Shown piece by piece: positions 8,812 through 17,822 of a stretch of 64,000 nt of DNA. A model generated the notes under the pieces. That model did no database searches, was not told the origin of the DNA, and was given only the letters and a program-made list of their open reading frames with translations. Source of the stretch: Bacillus sp. EB01 (GTDB lineage: Bacteria; Bacillota; Bacilli; Bacillales; Cytobacillaceae); NCBI RefSeq assembly GCF_000613125.1, contig NZ_HG964497.1:2930971-2994970 (forward strand), read 5' to 3'. How positions within the stretch are numbered: position 1 is the stretch's first letter; each line of letters begins with the position of its first letter. Both the position numbers and the translations under genes were made by a program.

Positions 8812-9897
8812 TTATTTCCAGCCTACCTCGTTGAAAATCTTGATTGCCTGCTGTTGATGTTCACCAAGAACGGAAAGTTTAATATCCTGTTCTTTGAAAT
8901 CACCCCATGCTTTTAAGAACTCAGATGGCTCAACGTTAGGGTTTGCCGGATACTCGAAGTTAACTTCAGCAAACTTACCCTGTGCTTCTTCGCTTGATAA
9001 GAACTCCATGAATTTAATCGCGTTTTCTTTGTTCTTGGCATGCTTCGTCACCGCAATCGCACTTACGTTGATGTGGGTTCCAGTTGTTTCCTGGTTCGGG
9101 AAGAATACGCCTACTTGTTCAGCTACTTTCTTTTCCTCAGGGTCTTCCGAAACTGACATAAGTCCTACATAGTAAGTATTCATTAGTGCTACATCCGCTT
9201 CACCGGCTACAACTGCCTTTGCCTGGTCGCGGTCATTTCCTTGTGGGTCTCTTGCCATATTTCCAGCAAATCCTTTAGCCCATTTCTTTGCTTCCTCTTC
9301 ACCCATTACTTCAATGAAAGAAGAAAGAAGTGAAATGTTATACATATTGTCAGCAGGACGCGCAACAACTTTTCCTTTCCATTCAGGTGTTGCCATTGCT
9401 TCATAAGTGGACAGGTCCTCAGGCTTTACACGATCTTTCGCATACACAAGGACACGTGCTCTTTTTGCCATTCCAAACCAATAGTTTTCATCGTCACGAA
9501 GATTTTCAGGAATGTTTTTGGTAAGAACTTCACTTTCAACCGGCTGCAGCAAATCAGATTCTTTTGCTATATGAAGGTTACCGGCATCAGCTGTAAAATA
9601 TAAGTCCGCTTCAGTTGCGTCCCCTTCAACCTTCAAGCGCTCCATTAGTTCGTCGCCTTTTCCTTCAACTACGTTTACTTTGATTCCGGTCTTTTCTTCA
9701 AAAATTTTATATAGTTCGTTATCAGACTCATAATGCCTGCTTGTATAAAGATTTACTACGCCAGGCTCTTTCTTTTCTTCGGCTTCTTTTTTATCAGCGG
9801 GCTGTTTTTCTGAAGTTTTGTTTGCACTCGTACAGCCGGCCAAAGCGCCTAAAACTAGCAATAAAACCAAACTCAGAACGGTTACCTTCTTCTTCAT
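8812..9897 (-). CDS. ferric-iron ABC transporter substrate-binding lipoprotein (FbpA/FutA-type)
   Basis: The product binds extracellular Fe3+ and hands it to the permease. The start is the ATG at 9897, preceded by GAGGTG; this gives a lipoprotein signal peptide with lipobox LAGC near residue 22. A longer in-frame start at 9942 would run into the operator. The mature part has the family hallmarks VNLYTSRHYESDNELY, the YFTADAGNL loop and the paired-Tyr segment NTYYVGLM that coordinates iron in this class. It is first in the operon and preceded by two Fur boxes, so iron repression is expected. Confidence 0.92.
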   Translation of the reverse strand: MKKKVTVLSLVLLLVLGALAGCTSANKTSEKQPADKKEAEEKKEPGVVNLYTSRHYESDNELYKIFEEKTGIKVNVVEGKGDELMERLKVEGDATEADLYFTADAGNLHIAKESDLLQPVESEVLTKNIPENLRDDENYWFGMAKRARVLVYAKDRVKPEDLSTYEAMATPEWKGKVVARPADNMYNISLLSSFIEVMGEEEAKKWAKGFAGNMARDPQGNDRDQAKAVVAGEADVALMNTYYVGLMSVSEDPEEKKVAEQVGVFFPNQETTGTHINVSAIAVTKHAKNKENAIKFMEFLSSEEAQGKFAEVNFEYPANPNVEPSEFLKAWGDFKEQDIKLSVLGEHQQQAIKIFNEVGWK

Positions 9898-9926
9898 AAT
9901 TTGCACCTCGTGAATGTTTTTGTAAT

Positions 9927-9986
9927 TGAGAATCATTTTCAACTCTCTACATTTTCTAATATATAATGATAATCATTATCAGTCAA
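9927..9986 (-). promoter_or_regulatory. iron-transporter promoter with two Fur boxes
   Basis: On the minus strand TTGACT (9986-9981) and TATATT (9963-9958) are separated by exactly 17 bases, a good SigA promoter. A perfect 7-1-7 Fur box TGATAATCATTATCA (9967-9981) fills the spacer. A second box TGAGAATCATTTTCA (9927-9941) lies just downstream of the expected start point. Fur-Fe2+ would therefore block polymerase at two positions. Confidence 0.9.
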
Positions 9987-10150
9987 TCAATTTAAAAAAT
10001 ATATTTTACTAGTTTTCTAACTATTTACATTTTTTCGCCATATATGGTAACCAACCTTAGGAGTTGTGCCCCCATTTTCAGTAGCAACGTATCAATATCT
10101 TTATAAGCAATTACTTTTATCACAGTTCATTATTTGCTTAGGCACATCAA

Positions 10151-10195
10151 AAAGGGGCGATTTCTACTTCAATAGATGATGAAGAAACGCCCCTG
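10151..10195 (-). terminator. hairpin downstream of the PTS/catabolic operon
   Basis: AGGGGCGATTTCTACTT is followed by GAAGAAACGCCCCT. The minus-strand transcript would end in CTTTTTGATG after the stem. It lies about 90 bases after the last gene of the eight-gene operon. Confidence 0.65.
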
Positions 10196-10287
10196 ATTAA
10201 TATTCTTTTATACTCGTCAATGACAAGTTCAGTAACTTTGAAAGATGCTCCAATTCTATTATTCCATTGGGCTATTGTTCGTTTAGC

Positions 10288-11022
10288 TTATGATAATAAA
10301 GGAATTCTATTCTGGTATCTCTCAACCAGCGTGTTGTTGTGAGAATCCGCTCCATCGATATTACCACTTAAGAAGATCGGTGGTACAAAACCTCTTTCAG
10401 CCATGATTTTTATTGCCTCAGCAAGAACCGCATTCAGGATAGCAGCGCCGATGACGGTCGATGTCGGTGAAAAAGGCACTTTCACTTGTTCGTGACTGAG
10501 AATTGCATCTCCAGGCACCGAGTGATTATTGATGACAAGGTCAACCGAGTTGAATAAATGCTTGCCGCTTGTATGCCGAGATGGCTGGCTCTGGGAATAT
10601 TCAAGCGATGTCAGCCCGATTGTGAACGCCCCATTTTCCTTAGCCTTCTGTGCGACATCTACCGGCACTGGATTACGCCCGGAGGTAGACAGCACAAACA
10701 CGATATCATTTGGACGGATGTCCTGTCCCTTCATGAATTCTTCTGCATAGCCGTTCTCTCTTTCAAGCTGTGATGATCTAAGGGCCCCTTCATGAAGCAT
10801 CAATGGTTCAACAAAAATCGGCTTGATTGGCACTAGGCCGCCCGCGCGATAAAAAACTTCTTCGGTCAAAATGTGGGAGTGCCCACAGCCGAACAGCTGG
10901 ATGATCCCGCCATCCATTATTGCATCCGCAACTTTTCCGGCCGCCTTTTCCATTACATTCCGCTCTGTTTTCAGCACATTTTCTAGAACCTGCTGAATTT
11001 TTCTAAAATAAGTGTCTAGCAT
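10288..11022 (-). CDS. SIS-domain phosphosugar-binding protein
   Basis: The 244-residue protein is a single SIS domain: FGCGHSHILTEE near residue 43 and STSGRNPVPVD near 112 are the phosphosugar-binding loops. It belongs to the UPF0309-like SIS group rather than to GlmS or MurQ, which have different flanks. SIS proteins isomerise or bind phosphorylated sugars. As the last gene of the PTS operon it may act on the imported sugar phosphate or a downstream intermediate. The start follows AGGAGGTAG, five bases after the aldolase-like gene. Confidence 0.83.
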   Translation of the reverse strand: MLDTYFRKIQQVLENVLKTERNVMEKAAGKVADAIMDGGIIQLFGCGHSHILTEEVFYRAGGLVPIKPIFVEPLMLHEGALRSSQLERENGYAEEFMKGQDIRPNDIVFVLSTSGRNPVPVDVAQKAKENGAFTIGLTSLEYSQSQPSRHTSGKHLFNSVDLVINNHSVPGDAILSHEQVKVPFSPTSTVIGAAILNAVLAEAIKIMAERGFVPPIFLSGNIDGADSHNNTLVERYQNRIPLLS

Positions 11023-11027
11023 TTAAA

Positions 11028-11747
11028 CTACCTCCTTACAGTTTCTACAATCTTAGCTACTTCCTCTGGAATCGTCTTTCCTGTTTCTTTGTCAATCGTC
11101 GAACCAAAAATATGCGGCATGAAGACCGAAATGCCTGTATCCCTCACCGCATCCACGATTCCCTGGATATTTTCGGCGGAGATTCCGCCTGCAGGCTCTA
11201 TCGATGCGATGCCCTTCTTTGCAGCTTCCCTGCACAAATAAACCAATTCATCAAGATGCTGAAGGCCTTTTAGCGGCATGAATTTGATGGAGTCGATTCC
11301 CATTGCAAGGGCAAGCTCCAGCAAATCCTCGACAGTAACTTCCAGGCCGGTAGCAAGCTTGACTTTCCCAACTTTGCCGCTGGGTGAAACGAGTCCATTC
11401 ACTGCCTGGTCCTGTCCCAAAGCCTTCAAGTACCCTTTTGAATAGCTAGATTTGTCAAAAGGCTGGTTAATATGGCCAGGGTTGGAACCTGCCGCTATCG
11501 CAAGCACCCGGTCCCAATTCGCGGGATTGCCATTGTCGCCAAGCCCGATGGAAACGACTTCAGCCACTTCCTTCAATTCTCCTACTTTGGCGATTCCGTC
11601 TTCAGTTTTTTCGAAATCAGAAGCCACAATGCCAGGCACGACATAGCCTTCCCCTGCTTTGATGATTTCCTCTGCATTTTCTTTGTCCTTTGCCAAAAAA
11701 TTGAACAGAAGGAAATTGTCCAATTTAGTCAATTCACTTAATCCCAT
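11028..11747 (-). CDS. KDGP-aldolase-family protein (DgaF-like)
   Basis: The 239-residue TIM-barrel protein resembles DgaF, the 2-keto-3-deoxy-6-phosphogluconate-type aldolase of the D-glucosaminate pathway. Visible hallmarks are the glycine-rich GSNPGHINQPF segment, the lysine in SIKFMPLKGL and EPAGGIS near residue 185. The ATG at 11747 is chosen because GAAGGTG lies seven bases upstream; a start five codons earlier has no such site. It overlaps the creatininase-like gene by 14 bases. It would cleave a keto-deoxy-sugar phosphate to pyruvate and a triose phosphate; the substrate here is unknown. Confidence 0.82.
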   Translation of the reverse strand: MGLSELTKLDNFLLFNFLAKDKENAEEIIKAGEGYVVPGIVASDFEKTEDGIAKVGELKEVAEVVSIGLGDNGNPANWDRVLAIAAGSNPGHINQPFDKSSYSKGYLKALGQDQAVNGLVSPSGKVGKVKLATGLEVTVEDLLELALAMGIDSIKFMPLKGLQHLDELVYLCREAAKKGIASIEPAGGISAENIQGIVDAVRDTGISVFMPHIFGSTIDKETGKTIPEEVAKIVETVRR

Positions 11748-12465
11748 TTTTCGCACCTTCAATCAGCTTGATCATATTCTCAATTGCTACTTCAATGATT
11801 TTCTCACCTTTTTCCGCAGTAGCAGCCCTTGCATCACCAAGAACTGCGGTCTTGGTGAATTCCTCCCATGGAGTCGGCATGATGTCTGCACTTGGCGGAA
11901 TGTTTGGTATATCGGTGATTGCACGTGCCATATCCACATATTCCGGAGCAAGATATAACATATAGGACGTTTCGATTTCACACGCATGAAAGTAAGTAGC
12001 ATGGGCAGATTTTACCTCACGGACTTCTTCAGTAACCTGCTTAACGCCGGGGTAAAACAAATACAACACCCGAAAATCAGGATAAGTGCTATACAATTTA
12101 CGAGCAGCTTCCTTCATGGCGACGGCATTGCCGAGATGGCCATTAATTATCACGAACATCTTAAATCCCTGCTCGTAAAGGCTTATACCAATATCAAACA
12201 GTAAGCTGATCAATGACTCATTGCTGACGTTGATGCTTCCCGGAAAGTTTTTCAGACTCCAGACCTGGCCATAAGGAAGCGTAGGCAGAATGAATGCTCC
12301 TGTCCTTTCGGCAACACGCTCTGACAGGCGCTCTGCCAGATAATTATCTGTCCCAATCGGCAGGTGGGGGCCATGAGCCTCCACCGCGCCAATCGGCAGG
12401 ATGGCAATCTGGAATTTTTGGATCTTTTCTTTTACTTCAAAGGAGTTTTCGTTTTGGAAAATCAA
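11734..12465 (-). CDS. creatininase-family amidohydrolase
   Basis: The metal-binding motifs of the creatinine amidohydrolase/MftE fold are present: PIGAVEAHGPHLPIGTD near residue 25, INGHLGN near 105 and FHACEIETS near 140. Family members open cyclic amides or process small peptides and formamides. In an operon with a PTS, the likely role is removing an N-linked group from the sugar, or opening a cyclic amide or lactam. The start is taken as TTG at 12465, seven bases after GGAGGG; the next upstream TTG (12480) would place that site inside the gene. Confidence 0.83.
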   Translation of the reverse strand: MIFQNENSFEVKEKIQKFQIAILPIGAVEAHGPHLPIGTDNYLAERLSERVAERTGAFILPTLPYGQVWSLKNFPGSINVSNESLISLLFDIGISLYEQGFKMFVIINGHLGNAVAMKEAARKLYSTYPDFRVLYLFYPGVKQVTEEVREVKSAHATYFHACEIETSYMLYLAPEYVDMARAITDIPNIPPSADIMPTPWEEFTKTAVLGDARAATAEKGEKIIEVAIENMIKLIEGAKNGIK

Positions 12466-12538
12466 TACTGTACCCTCCAATCCATGATTTTAGGACCGGT
12501 TCTGGTCAATGAACTATCGAGCCGGGTCTTGCTATAAA

Positions 12539-13531
12539 TTACTTCTTAAATGTAAAGCATCGGGCAGGATTTTCGACAAAGAACTTATGGATCAATGCTT
12601 TGCCATCAAAACCTTGACGGTTCGCATCATCGATGAACCTAGGTACCCATTTGGCGATGATATATTCGAGCCCAAGTCCGTAATCATAATGTTTATAGTA
12701 GGTTTTGCGGGCGGTGTCACCACTGACAAGTATCTGATCTTCATACCCTTTTTTGACAAGTTCAAGAATGCAGGCTATCCTCGTGCTTTCCGGTGCATAC
12801 TTGATTTTGGCAATACCGTCAAAGCTTAGGTACGCGCCAGTCGAGGCAATTTGCTCGTGATAATAAGGATCCGGATTCCGGTCCATATGCCCAAAGCTCA
12901 TATAATTCAAATCAACACCTTCGGATTTCAAAAGTTCGATTTGCTCAAGTCCCATCGTTCCTGCTTCAGTGTGGGAATGCAGAGGTGCTTTCGTTTCATG
13001 ATGGGCACGTGCCACAGCACGGAGTGTCTTTTCCTCAAGCGGTATGATGCGGTTATAGCCTGTACCGAATTTCACCTGTCCGGCTTTAAAAGGTGTTCCC
13101 TCCAGACCCTCTTCGACCTCCCTGATGACCACATCAGTAAGCTGGTTAATGGTTACACGGTCAATCCATTCGTAATACGTCTTATAATCACCAATGATTG
13201 GTTTCAGTTCCTCTTTTATTTTCGCATCCCACAGAAAGCTTTTGTTGAAGCCGGCAGTCCCGACAATATGAATATCGAGTTCATCAGAAATCTCTTTGAC
13301 GGCCTGGACGTCGCGGCCATAATCAATCGCTGTCGCATCTACAATCGATTTGCCGCCATGGCGTTTAAAGTCTTCTACATCTTTTTTTGATTTTTCTTTG
13401 TCGTCCAGAAGAAGATCGTCTGCTCCTCTCTCCTCCCAATAAGCAGGACGGCAGACGATATGTTCATGGGAATAAGTGAATCCCAATTCGGATGGGGCGA
13501 TGTCCCCGCGCAAAGTACGAATGAAGCTCAT
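12539..13531 (-). CDS. phosphotriesterase-family metal hydrolase (Php-like)
   Basis: The 330-residue amidohydrolase-superfamily barrel shows all expected ligands: SHEH near residue 22 (HxH), the bridging Lys in AGQVKFGT, His residues in LHSHTEAG and FGHMDRN, and Asp in VSGDTARKTY. Bacterial Php/YhfV-like members found beside PTS genes act on sugar lactones or phosphorylated lactones rather than organophosphates. In this operon it probably opens a lactone or related ring made from the imported sugar phosphate. It is separated from the IIC gene by a perfect 12-bp hairpin. Confidence 0.86.
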   Translation of the reverse strand: MSFIRTLRGDIAPSELGFTYSHEHIVCRPAYWEERGADDLLLDDKEKSKKDVEDFKRHGGKSIVDATAIDYGRDVQAVKEISDELDIHIVGTAGFNKSFLWDAKIKEELKPIIGDYKTYYEWIDRVTINQLTDVVIREVEEGLEGTPFKAGQVKFGTGYNRIIPLEEKTLRAVARAHHETKAPLHSHTEAGTMGLEQIELLKSEGVDLNYMSFGHMDRNPDPYYHEQIASTGAYLSFDGIAKIKYAPESTRIACILELVKKGYEDQILVSGDTARKTYYKHYDYGLGLEYIIAKWVPRFIDDANRQGFDGKALIHKFFVENPARCFTFKK

Positions 13532-13563
13532 GTTGATTCCCTCCGTTAATGAAAAATGGAATA

Positions 13564-13592
13564 GATAAAGGGCATATTGGATGCCCTTTATC
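13564..13592 (-). promoter_or_regulatory. perfect 12-bp intercistronic hairpin between IIC and phosphotriesterase genes
   Basis: GATAAAGGGCAT and ATGCCCTTTATC are perfectly complementary with a five-base loop. The minus-strand sequence after it is only weakly T-rich (TATTCCATTTTTC). It may be a partial terminator or an mRNA-stability element that separates transporter from enzyme expression. Confidence 0.7.
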
Positions 13593-13609
13593 TTGAATAA
13601 ATTTAGTTA

Positions 13610-14905
13610 TTAAAACAGTAGCTGTGCCAGGAAGCGGACGATCGGGCCAAGGATGAACATATCAGAGTCCGCTGCCCACATCGCTGTATCAGGTACTGTG
13701 CTATCGATAAGCATTTTTACCATGATGAATTGTCCCCATGCTACAACGGTTGAAGTGATGAACCCTCCAAGCAACGCGCCGCGGACACCGCCTGTTGCGT
13801 TACCGAATACGCCTGCAGTCGCACCGTGGAAGAAGAGCACAATCATAGTCGGAACGAAGACATAGCTTACGGTGTTACCGAGAACAACAAGCCAGATTAG
13901 TGCTCCGACAAATGCTCCAAGGAATCCAAGAATAACGGCGTTTGGTGCATACGGGTACACAATTGGGCTGTCAAGTGCAGGTTTTGCACCAGGTACAAGT
14001 TTGGTCGCAATACCGTTGAAGGCAGGAACGATCTCACCAATGAACATCCTTACACCAAGAAGCACAACCGCAATACCTGCAGCAAAGGTGAATGATTGGA
14101 TGATAGAGTAGATGATAAAATTCTGGTCGCCAGCTTGTGCAATCAAGTCAGCCGCGCCCTTTGTATCCTTTGTAGAAAGAATAATGGCGCCGACCAAGAA
14201 CAAGAGGCCCATTGTCAATGCTGTAATAACGTTTGAATCACGAAGGAACTCGAGTCCCTTAGGAAGCTTGATTTTTTCAGAATCGTTTTCTTTGTTTCCT
14301 GCAATTTTACCAACCAAGGCAGCAAGAAGGGCAACAGATGCGGATGTATGGCCGAGTGCAATATTGTCATTGCCAGTAATTTTCCGCATAAATGGCTGTG
14401 TCAAAGCAGGCTGCAACGTCCAGTAAATCCCCATAATGACAGCAAGGAAAAGGACTAACTTAATGAACGAAACATCTCCGACTGCATCAATGACAATCCC
14501 CGCAAAAATAGTCGTTGTCCAGAACATCATGTGGCCTGTCAGATAGATGTACTTGAATTTGGTAAAGCGGGCCAGGAGCACGTTAACCAGGAATCCGAGT
14601 GTCATAGCAAGGGTGACGGCGCTTCCGTATTTGGAGTTAAACGCTTCCTGCCCCATGAACTCACCAAGGGATTCACCCTGAAGATTGAATACTTCTTTCC
14701 ACATTGGTTCAAACACAGTAAGTGCACCAACAATGACACCTGCACCAGCATTGATAATAAGGAATCCAATTATTGCTTTAAAGGTGCCGCTGATGACCTG
14801 GCTTGAGCTTTTCTTCTGCAGTAAAAGCCCCAATAGGACAATGAACCCAAGAAGAATAGCAGGTGTCCCGAAAAAGTTTGTGGCCAACCATTGAATGATT
14901 TCCAT
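13610..14905 (-). CDS. PTS IIC permease, ascorbate/UlaA (SgaT) family
   Basis: The 431-residue membrane protein has about ten to twelve hydrophobic segments and belongs to the UlaA/SgaT family: ATNFFGTPAILLGFIVLLGL at the start, GHTSASVALLAALVG near 185 and FNGIATKLVPGAKPALDSP near 300. It forms the sugar-translocating unit that works with the IIB and IIA proteins encoded just upstream. The family transports L-ascorbate and several unidentified sugars or sugar acids. No ulaD/E/F-like pentose-phosphate enzymes are present here, so ascorbate is not a safe assignment. Confidence 0.9.
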   Translation of the reverse strand: MEIIQWLATNFFGTPAILLGFIVLLGLLLQKKSSSQVISGTFKAIIGFLIINAGAGVIVGALTVFEPMWKEVFNLQGESLGEFMGQEAFNSKYGSAVTLAMTLGFLVNVLLARFTKFKYIYLTGHMMFWTTTIFAGIVIDAVGDVSFIKLVLFLAVIMGIYWTLQPALTQPFMRKITGNDNIALGHTSASVALLAALVGKIAGNKENDSEKIKLPKGLEFLRDSNVITALTMGLLFLVGAIILSTKDTKGAADLIAQAGDQNFIIYSIIQSFTFAAGIAVVLLGVRMFIGEIVPAFNGIATKLVPGAKPALDSPIVYPYAPNAVILGFLGAFVGALIWLVVLGNTVSYVFVPTMIVLFFHGATAGVFGNATGGVRGALLGGFITSTVVAWGQFIMVKMLIDSTVPDTAMWAADSDMFILGPIVRFLAQLLF

Positions 14906-14931
14906 TCGTTTTTCCCCCTAAATATAATTTG

Positions 14932-15201
14932 TTACTGTAACTGTTCCTGTAAAGCCGTCTTGATTTCGTTCATGTCAAAGTAGTTATTAACGATAATCAC
15001 CTTTGAGGCTGTACCTTGAAGGGTCTGTGCCAGTTCATTGCTAGTAACAATATAATCTGATGAAACACTGGAAGCAGTTGAAACATCCGTATGTTCAACA
15101 TCTGCAGAGATACCAAGATCACGCAAAACTGTTTCTACATTCATTCGCAGGATAAGGCTAGTTCCCTGGCCAAGTCCGCATACACATAAAATTTTCATCA
15201 T
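14932..15201 (-). CDS. PTS IIB component
   Basis: The 89-residue phosphocarrier contains the active-site loop CVCGLGQGTS near residue 6-15, where the second Cys accepts phosphate from IIA and passes it to the sugar on IIC. Length and loop match SgaB/UlaB-type IIB proteins. The ATG overlaps the TGA of the IIA gene, so translation is coupled. GGAGG sits six bases upstream. Confidence 0.9.
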   Translation of the reverse strand: MMKILCVCGLGQGTSLILRMNVETVLRDLGISADVEHTDVSTASSVSSDYIVTSNELAQTLQGTASKVIIVNNYFDMNEIKTALQEQLQ

Positions 15202-15638
15202 ACATTACCTCCGATTAGTAGTTTGATATCGTTATAGGTTGTTGCCTTAGCCAATTTTTCCACATTGCCCTGATCCCCAAGAAGAACGATCAGTTTTTGA
15301 AGGATTTGCAGATGCTGCTCACTGGAAGATGCACCAAGAGCAAAGACAAAGGATACAGGATCATTAGCCGCATTGCCAAAGACCACAGGCTCTCTCAGCC
15401 GGATGAAGGATACCGACGCCTCCTTTACCCCATCCTCCGGCCTAGCGTGCGGCAAGGCGATTTGGGGGGCAAGGACAAAATACGGCCCATTTTTATGATA
15501 CGATTCAACCATCGCATCAACATACTTCGCCTCGGCCACCTCCGCTTCTACTAAAAGGTTACCCGCCGCCCGGATTGCTTCATCCGGAGTTCCTGCATCT
15601 ACATCAAGGGCTACGAGATTCATATCTAAAAACTTCAT
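15198..15638 (-). CDS. PTS IIA component
   Basis: The 146-residue protein is a fructose/mannitol-type IIA domain (EIIA-2). The phosphorylated His lies in IALPHARPEDGV near residue 65. It carries phosphate from HPr to the IIB protein encoded directly downstream. Its sequence closely parallels the C-terminal IIA domain of the neighbouring regulator (FAIPHARPEEGV), which suggests the two domains share an origin and that the regulator reads the phosphorylation state of this system. Confidence 0.9.
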   Translation of the reverse strand: MKFLDMNLVALDVDAGTPDEAIRAAGNLLVEAEVAEAKYVDAMVESYHKNGPYFVLAPQIALPHARPEDGVKEASVSFIRLREPVVFGNAANDPVSFVFALGASSSEQHLQILQKLIVLLGDQGNVEKLAKATTYNDIKLLIGGNV

Positions 15639-15681
15639 TTTGAAAACCCTTTCAATAAAATTTTAGTTTTATTCTTAAAAT

Positions 15682-17787
15682 CTAGACCTGTCCGGCAGAC
15701 AGCATTTCAACAATTTGTTCAGGCGTTTTTGCCGCCATGATTTTCCTAATGGTTGATTGGTCTCCCAATAAGTTTGTCAGTTCACCCATTGCCTTTAAAT
15801 GGGATTCCCCGTCTGTGGCAGCAAGGATGAGTATTAGATTGACAGGATGACTGCCTGCCCCGGAAAATTCCACGCTTCTGTCGAGTTTCATAAGACTCAT
15901 GCCAAGCTTATTGACCCCTTCTTCAGGCCGGGCATGTGGTATTGCAAAATACGGTGCTATCACAACGTAAGGTCCCATTTTTACCAGGGAATCGATCATT
16001 GCCTGTACATATTTCTCCGTGATCATGCCTTTGTTTAGAAGAGGTTCGGAAGCCAATTTGATAGCTTCCTTCCAATCGCCTGCTTCTTTTCTAATCAAAA
16101 TGTTTTCAATTGGAAGAAGATCGGATAACGACGGTTTCTCTATACCTGCCTCAATTTTTGGTGATGACAAAAGGAATTTCTTCAGCCCAATTTCCAATGC
16201 TTCACGATTATGAATATCTGCATATTGTCCAATTAAATTGAGCAATGCCTCGGTTGAATTCCTTTGTTGCTGCGGACCCGAGTTCATGAGTGCATTTACT
16301 TTTTTCAGGAGGCCGGCTTTTTCGGCATCTGACAGAATCGGCGATACTACAAAGATTGGTTTGTCCGTTTTCTCAAGCGGGATGGTTGAAATAATGAAAT
16401 CGGCGTCATTTTTTCCGTTTCGGTATTCCCGTAGCGAGACGCTTCCAAGGATATCGACTGTCGAAAACAAGCCTTCCAACTGATGCTGCAATAGTTTTGA
16501 AGTCCCAAGCCCCAGCGTACAAACAAGCAAAGCCTTCTTTCGCTCGGGAGCCTTTGCCCCGGCTCTTCTCATCCATCCGCCAAAGTGGGTCGCGATCAAA
16601 GCCACTTCATTGTCATTTGCCCGATTTCCCGCCGCATCCTCCAGGTAATGGACTACTTTCCTTGTCAGTTGAAAAATATCTTGATATTTTTCTTTGATCA
16701 TATCCGCTGTATCACTTTGATCTTCCAGGCAGTATTTCAGCCTGTAGTATGCAGGCTTGATATGAAGGAGAAGATTTTTCTTTATCTCATGAACATCCTT
16801 AAAAAATACGCAAGCATATTTCTGGAAGTCGGTCACCATGGAATCAACAACCTTCTCAAGCAAAGGCGAAACATTCTCATCATGTAATTCTGAAAACTGG
16901 ACTCTTGAACTGAGCAGATGCTTGGTTAGGTAGAATATTTCATCCTCCGGAAAATCGACTTCGAAAAGTTTTGATAGTTTGGCTGCTGTTTCTTTTGCTG
17001 CCTTGTATTCCCGTGCATCCCTAAGGATTTCTTTTTCAACCGAATCAATTTCAATCCGTTTCCCCTGAGCAAGCCTGCGTCCAAATAGCACTAGCCGCAG
17101 TGTGAGGTTTTGCATGAAATCGTCCGTAAAAATGACATTCAGTTCTTTTTCGGTTTCTGTCAGAATGCCCTGAACCGCTTTCATTTTTTCAAAATCAAAA
17201 ATAGTGGGTCGCTCACGGTTTTGATTGATAAGAAAAGGAATTTGACTGAAGAATGACTGGAGCTTTTGGTCGGACAATACTTGTTGGAGATAAAAAACAA
17301 GTGCCTTTCTCTTATCATCCTCATCCCCAAGGATTAAGTAACCTGACTTGCGCCTGGAAACAAGCTCGAGCTCGAATTTGGATAGCTCATGTTTTAGACT
17401 TTTCACATCTTCTAGTGTTGTGTTCCGGCTTACCCTTGTTTCTTCCATTAAATCCTCAAGGAAAAGAGGTGCCTCTCTGGCCATTAAAAAGATTGCAATT
17501 AATGCCTTTCGCTCATCAGCAGAATACTCATACTGCCACGAAGGCGTTGTACCAAGCAATGCAGGAACTTCGCTTCTTGCTTCCTCTTCAAGATGGAAGC
17601 CTGCAGACCTAACATATTTGACCTCCGGAAGCTTCCGCTCTGACAGCCATCCATTGATTTTTTCAACATCGTAGTAAACCGTCCGCCGCGATATATTGAA
17701 TTGTTCGGTTAATTCCTTAATAGGAACATACGAATCCGACCGGGACAAATATGCCAATAAAGCACTGCTTCGTTGATCCAATGACAT
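15682..17787 (-). CDS. PRD-containing transcriptional regulator with IIB and IIA domains (MtlR/BglG type)
   Basis: The 701-residue protein has an N-terminal helix-turn-helix of the HTH_11 type (YVPIKELTEQFNISRRTVYYD, residues about 20-40) and a second Mga-like helix-turn-helix near 110-140. Two PRD domains (about 190-400) carry regulatory His residues, followed by a IIB-like domain with CTLGLGTSK near 425 and a C-terminal IIA domain with PHARPEEG near 630. Such proteins activate their PTS operon in answer to phosphorylation by HPr and IIB. It is first in the operon, 44 bases before the IIA gene. Repeated GTGCAAAA motifs upstream are plausible binding sites. Confidence 0.9.
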   Translation of the reverse strand: MSLDQRSSALLAYLSRSDSYVPIKELTEQFNISRRTVYYDVEKINGWLSERKLPEVKYVRSAGFHLEEEARSEVPALLGTTPSWQYEYSADERKALIAIFLMAREAPLFLEDLMEETRVSRNTTLEDVKSLKHELSKFELELVSRRKSGYLILGDEDDKRKALVFYLQQVLSDQKLQSFFSQIPFLINQNRERPTIFDFEKMKAVQGILTETEKELNVIFTDDFMQNLTLRLVLFGRRLAQGKRIEIDSVEKEILRDAREYKAAKETAAKLSKLFEVDFPEDEIFYLTKHLLSSRVQFSELHDENVSPLLEKVVDSMVTDFQKYACVFFKDVHEIKKNLLLHIKPAYYRLKYCLEDQSDTADMIKEKYQDIFQLTRKVVHYLEDAAGNRANDNEVALIATHFGGWMRRAGAKAPERKKALLVCTLGLGTSKLLQHQLEGLFSTVDILGSVSLREYRNGKNDADFIISTIPLEKTDKPIFVVSPILSDAEKAGLLKKVNALMNSGPQQQRNSTEALLNLIGQYADIHNREALEIGLKKFLLSSPKIEAGIEKPSLSDLLPIENILIRKEAGDWKEAIKLASEPLLNKGMITEKYVQAMIDSLVKMGPYVVIAPYFAIPHARPEEGVNKLGMSLMKLDRSVEFSGAGSHPVNLILILAATDGESHLKAMGELTNLLGDQSTIRKIMAAKTPEQIVEMLSAGQV

Positions 17788-17822
17788 TCTTCTCGCCTCC
17801 TTTGCCCCGTTAGTATAACTTT

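Noticed and set aside
13610-15638. Assignment of the PTS as an L-ascorbate transporter
   Set aside because: IIC is of the UlaA family, but the ascorbate catabolic enzymes UlaD, UlaE, UlaF and UlaG are not in the operon; the enzymes present point to another substrate.
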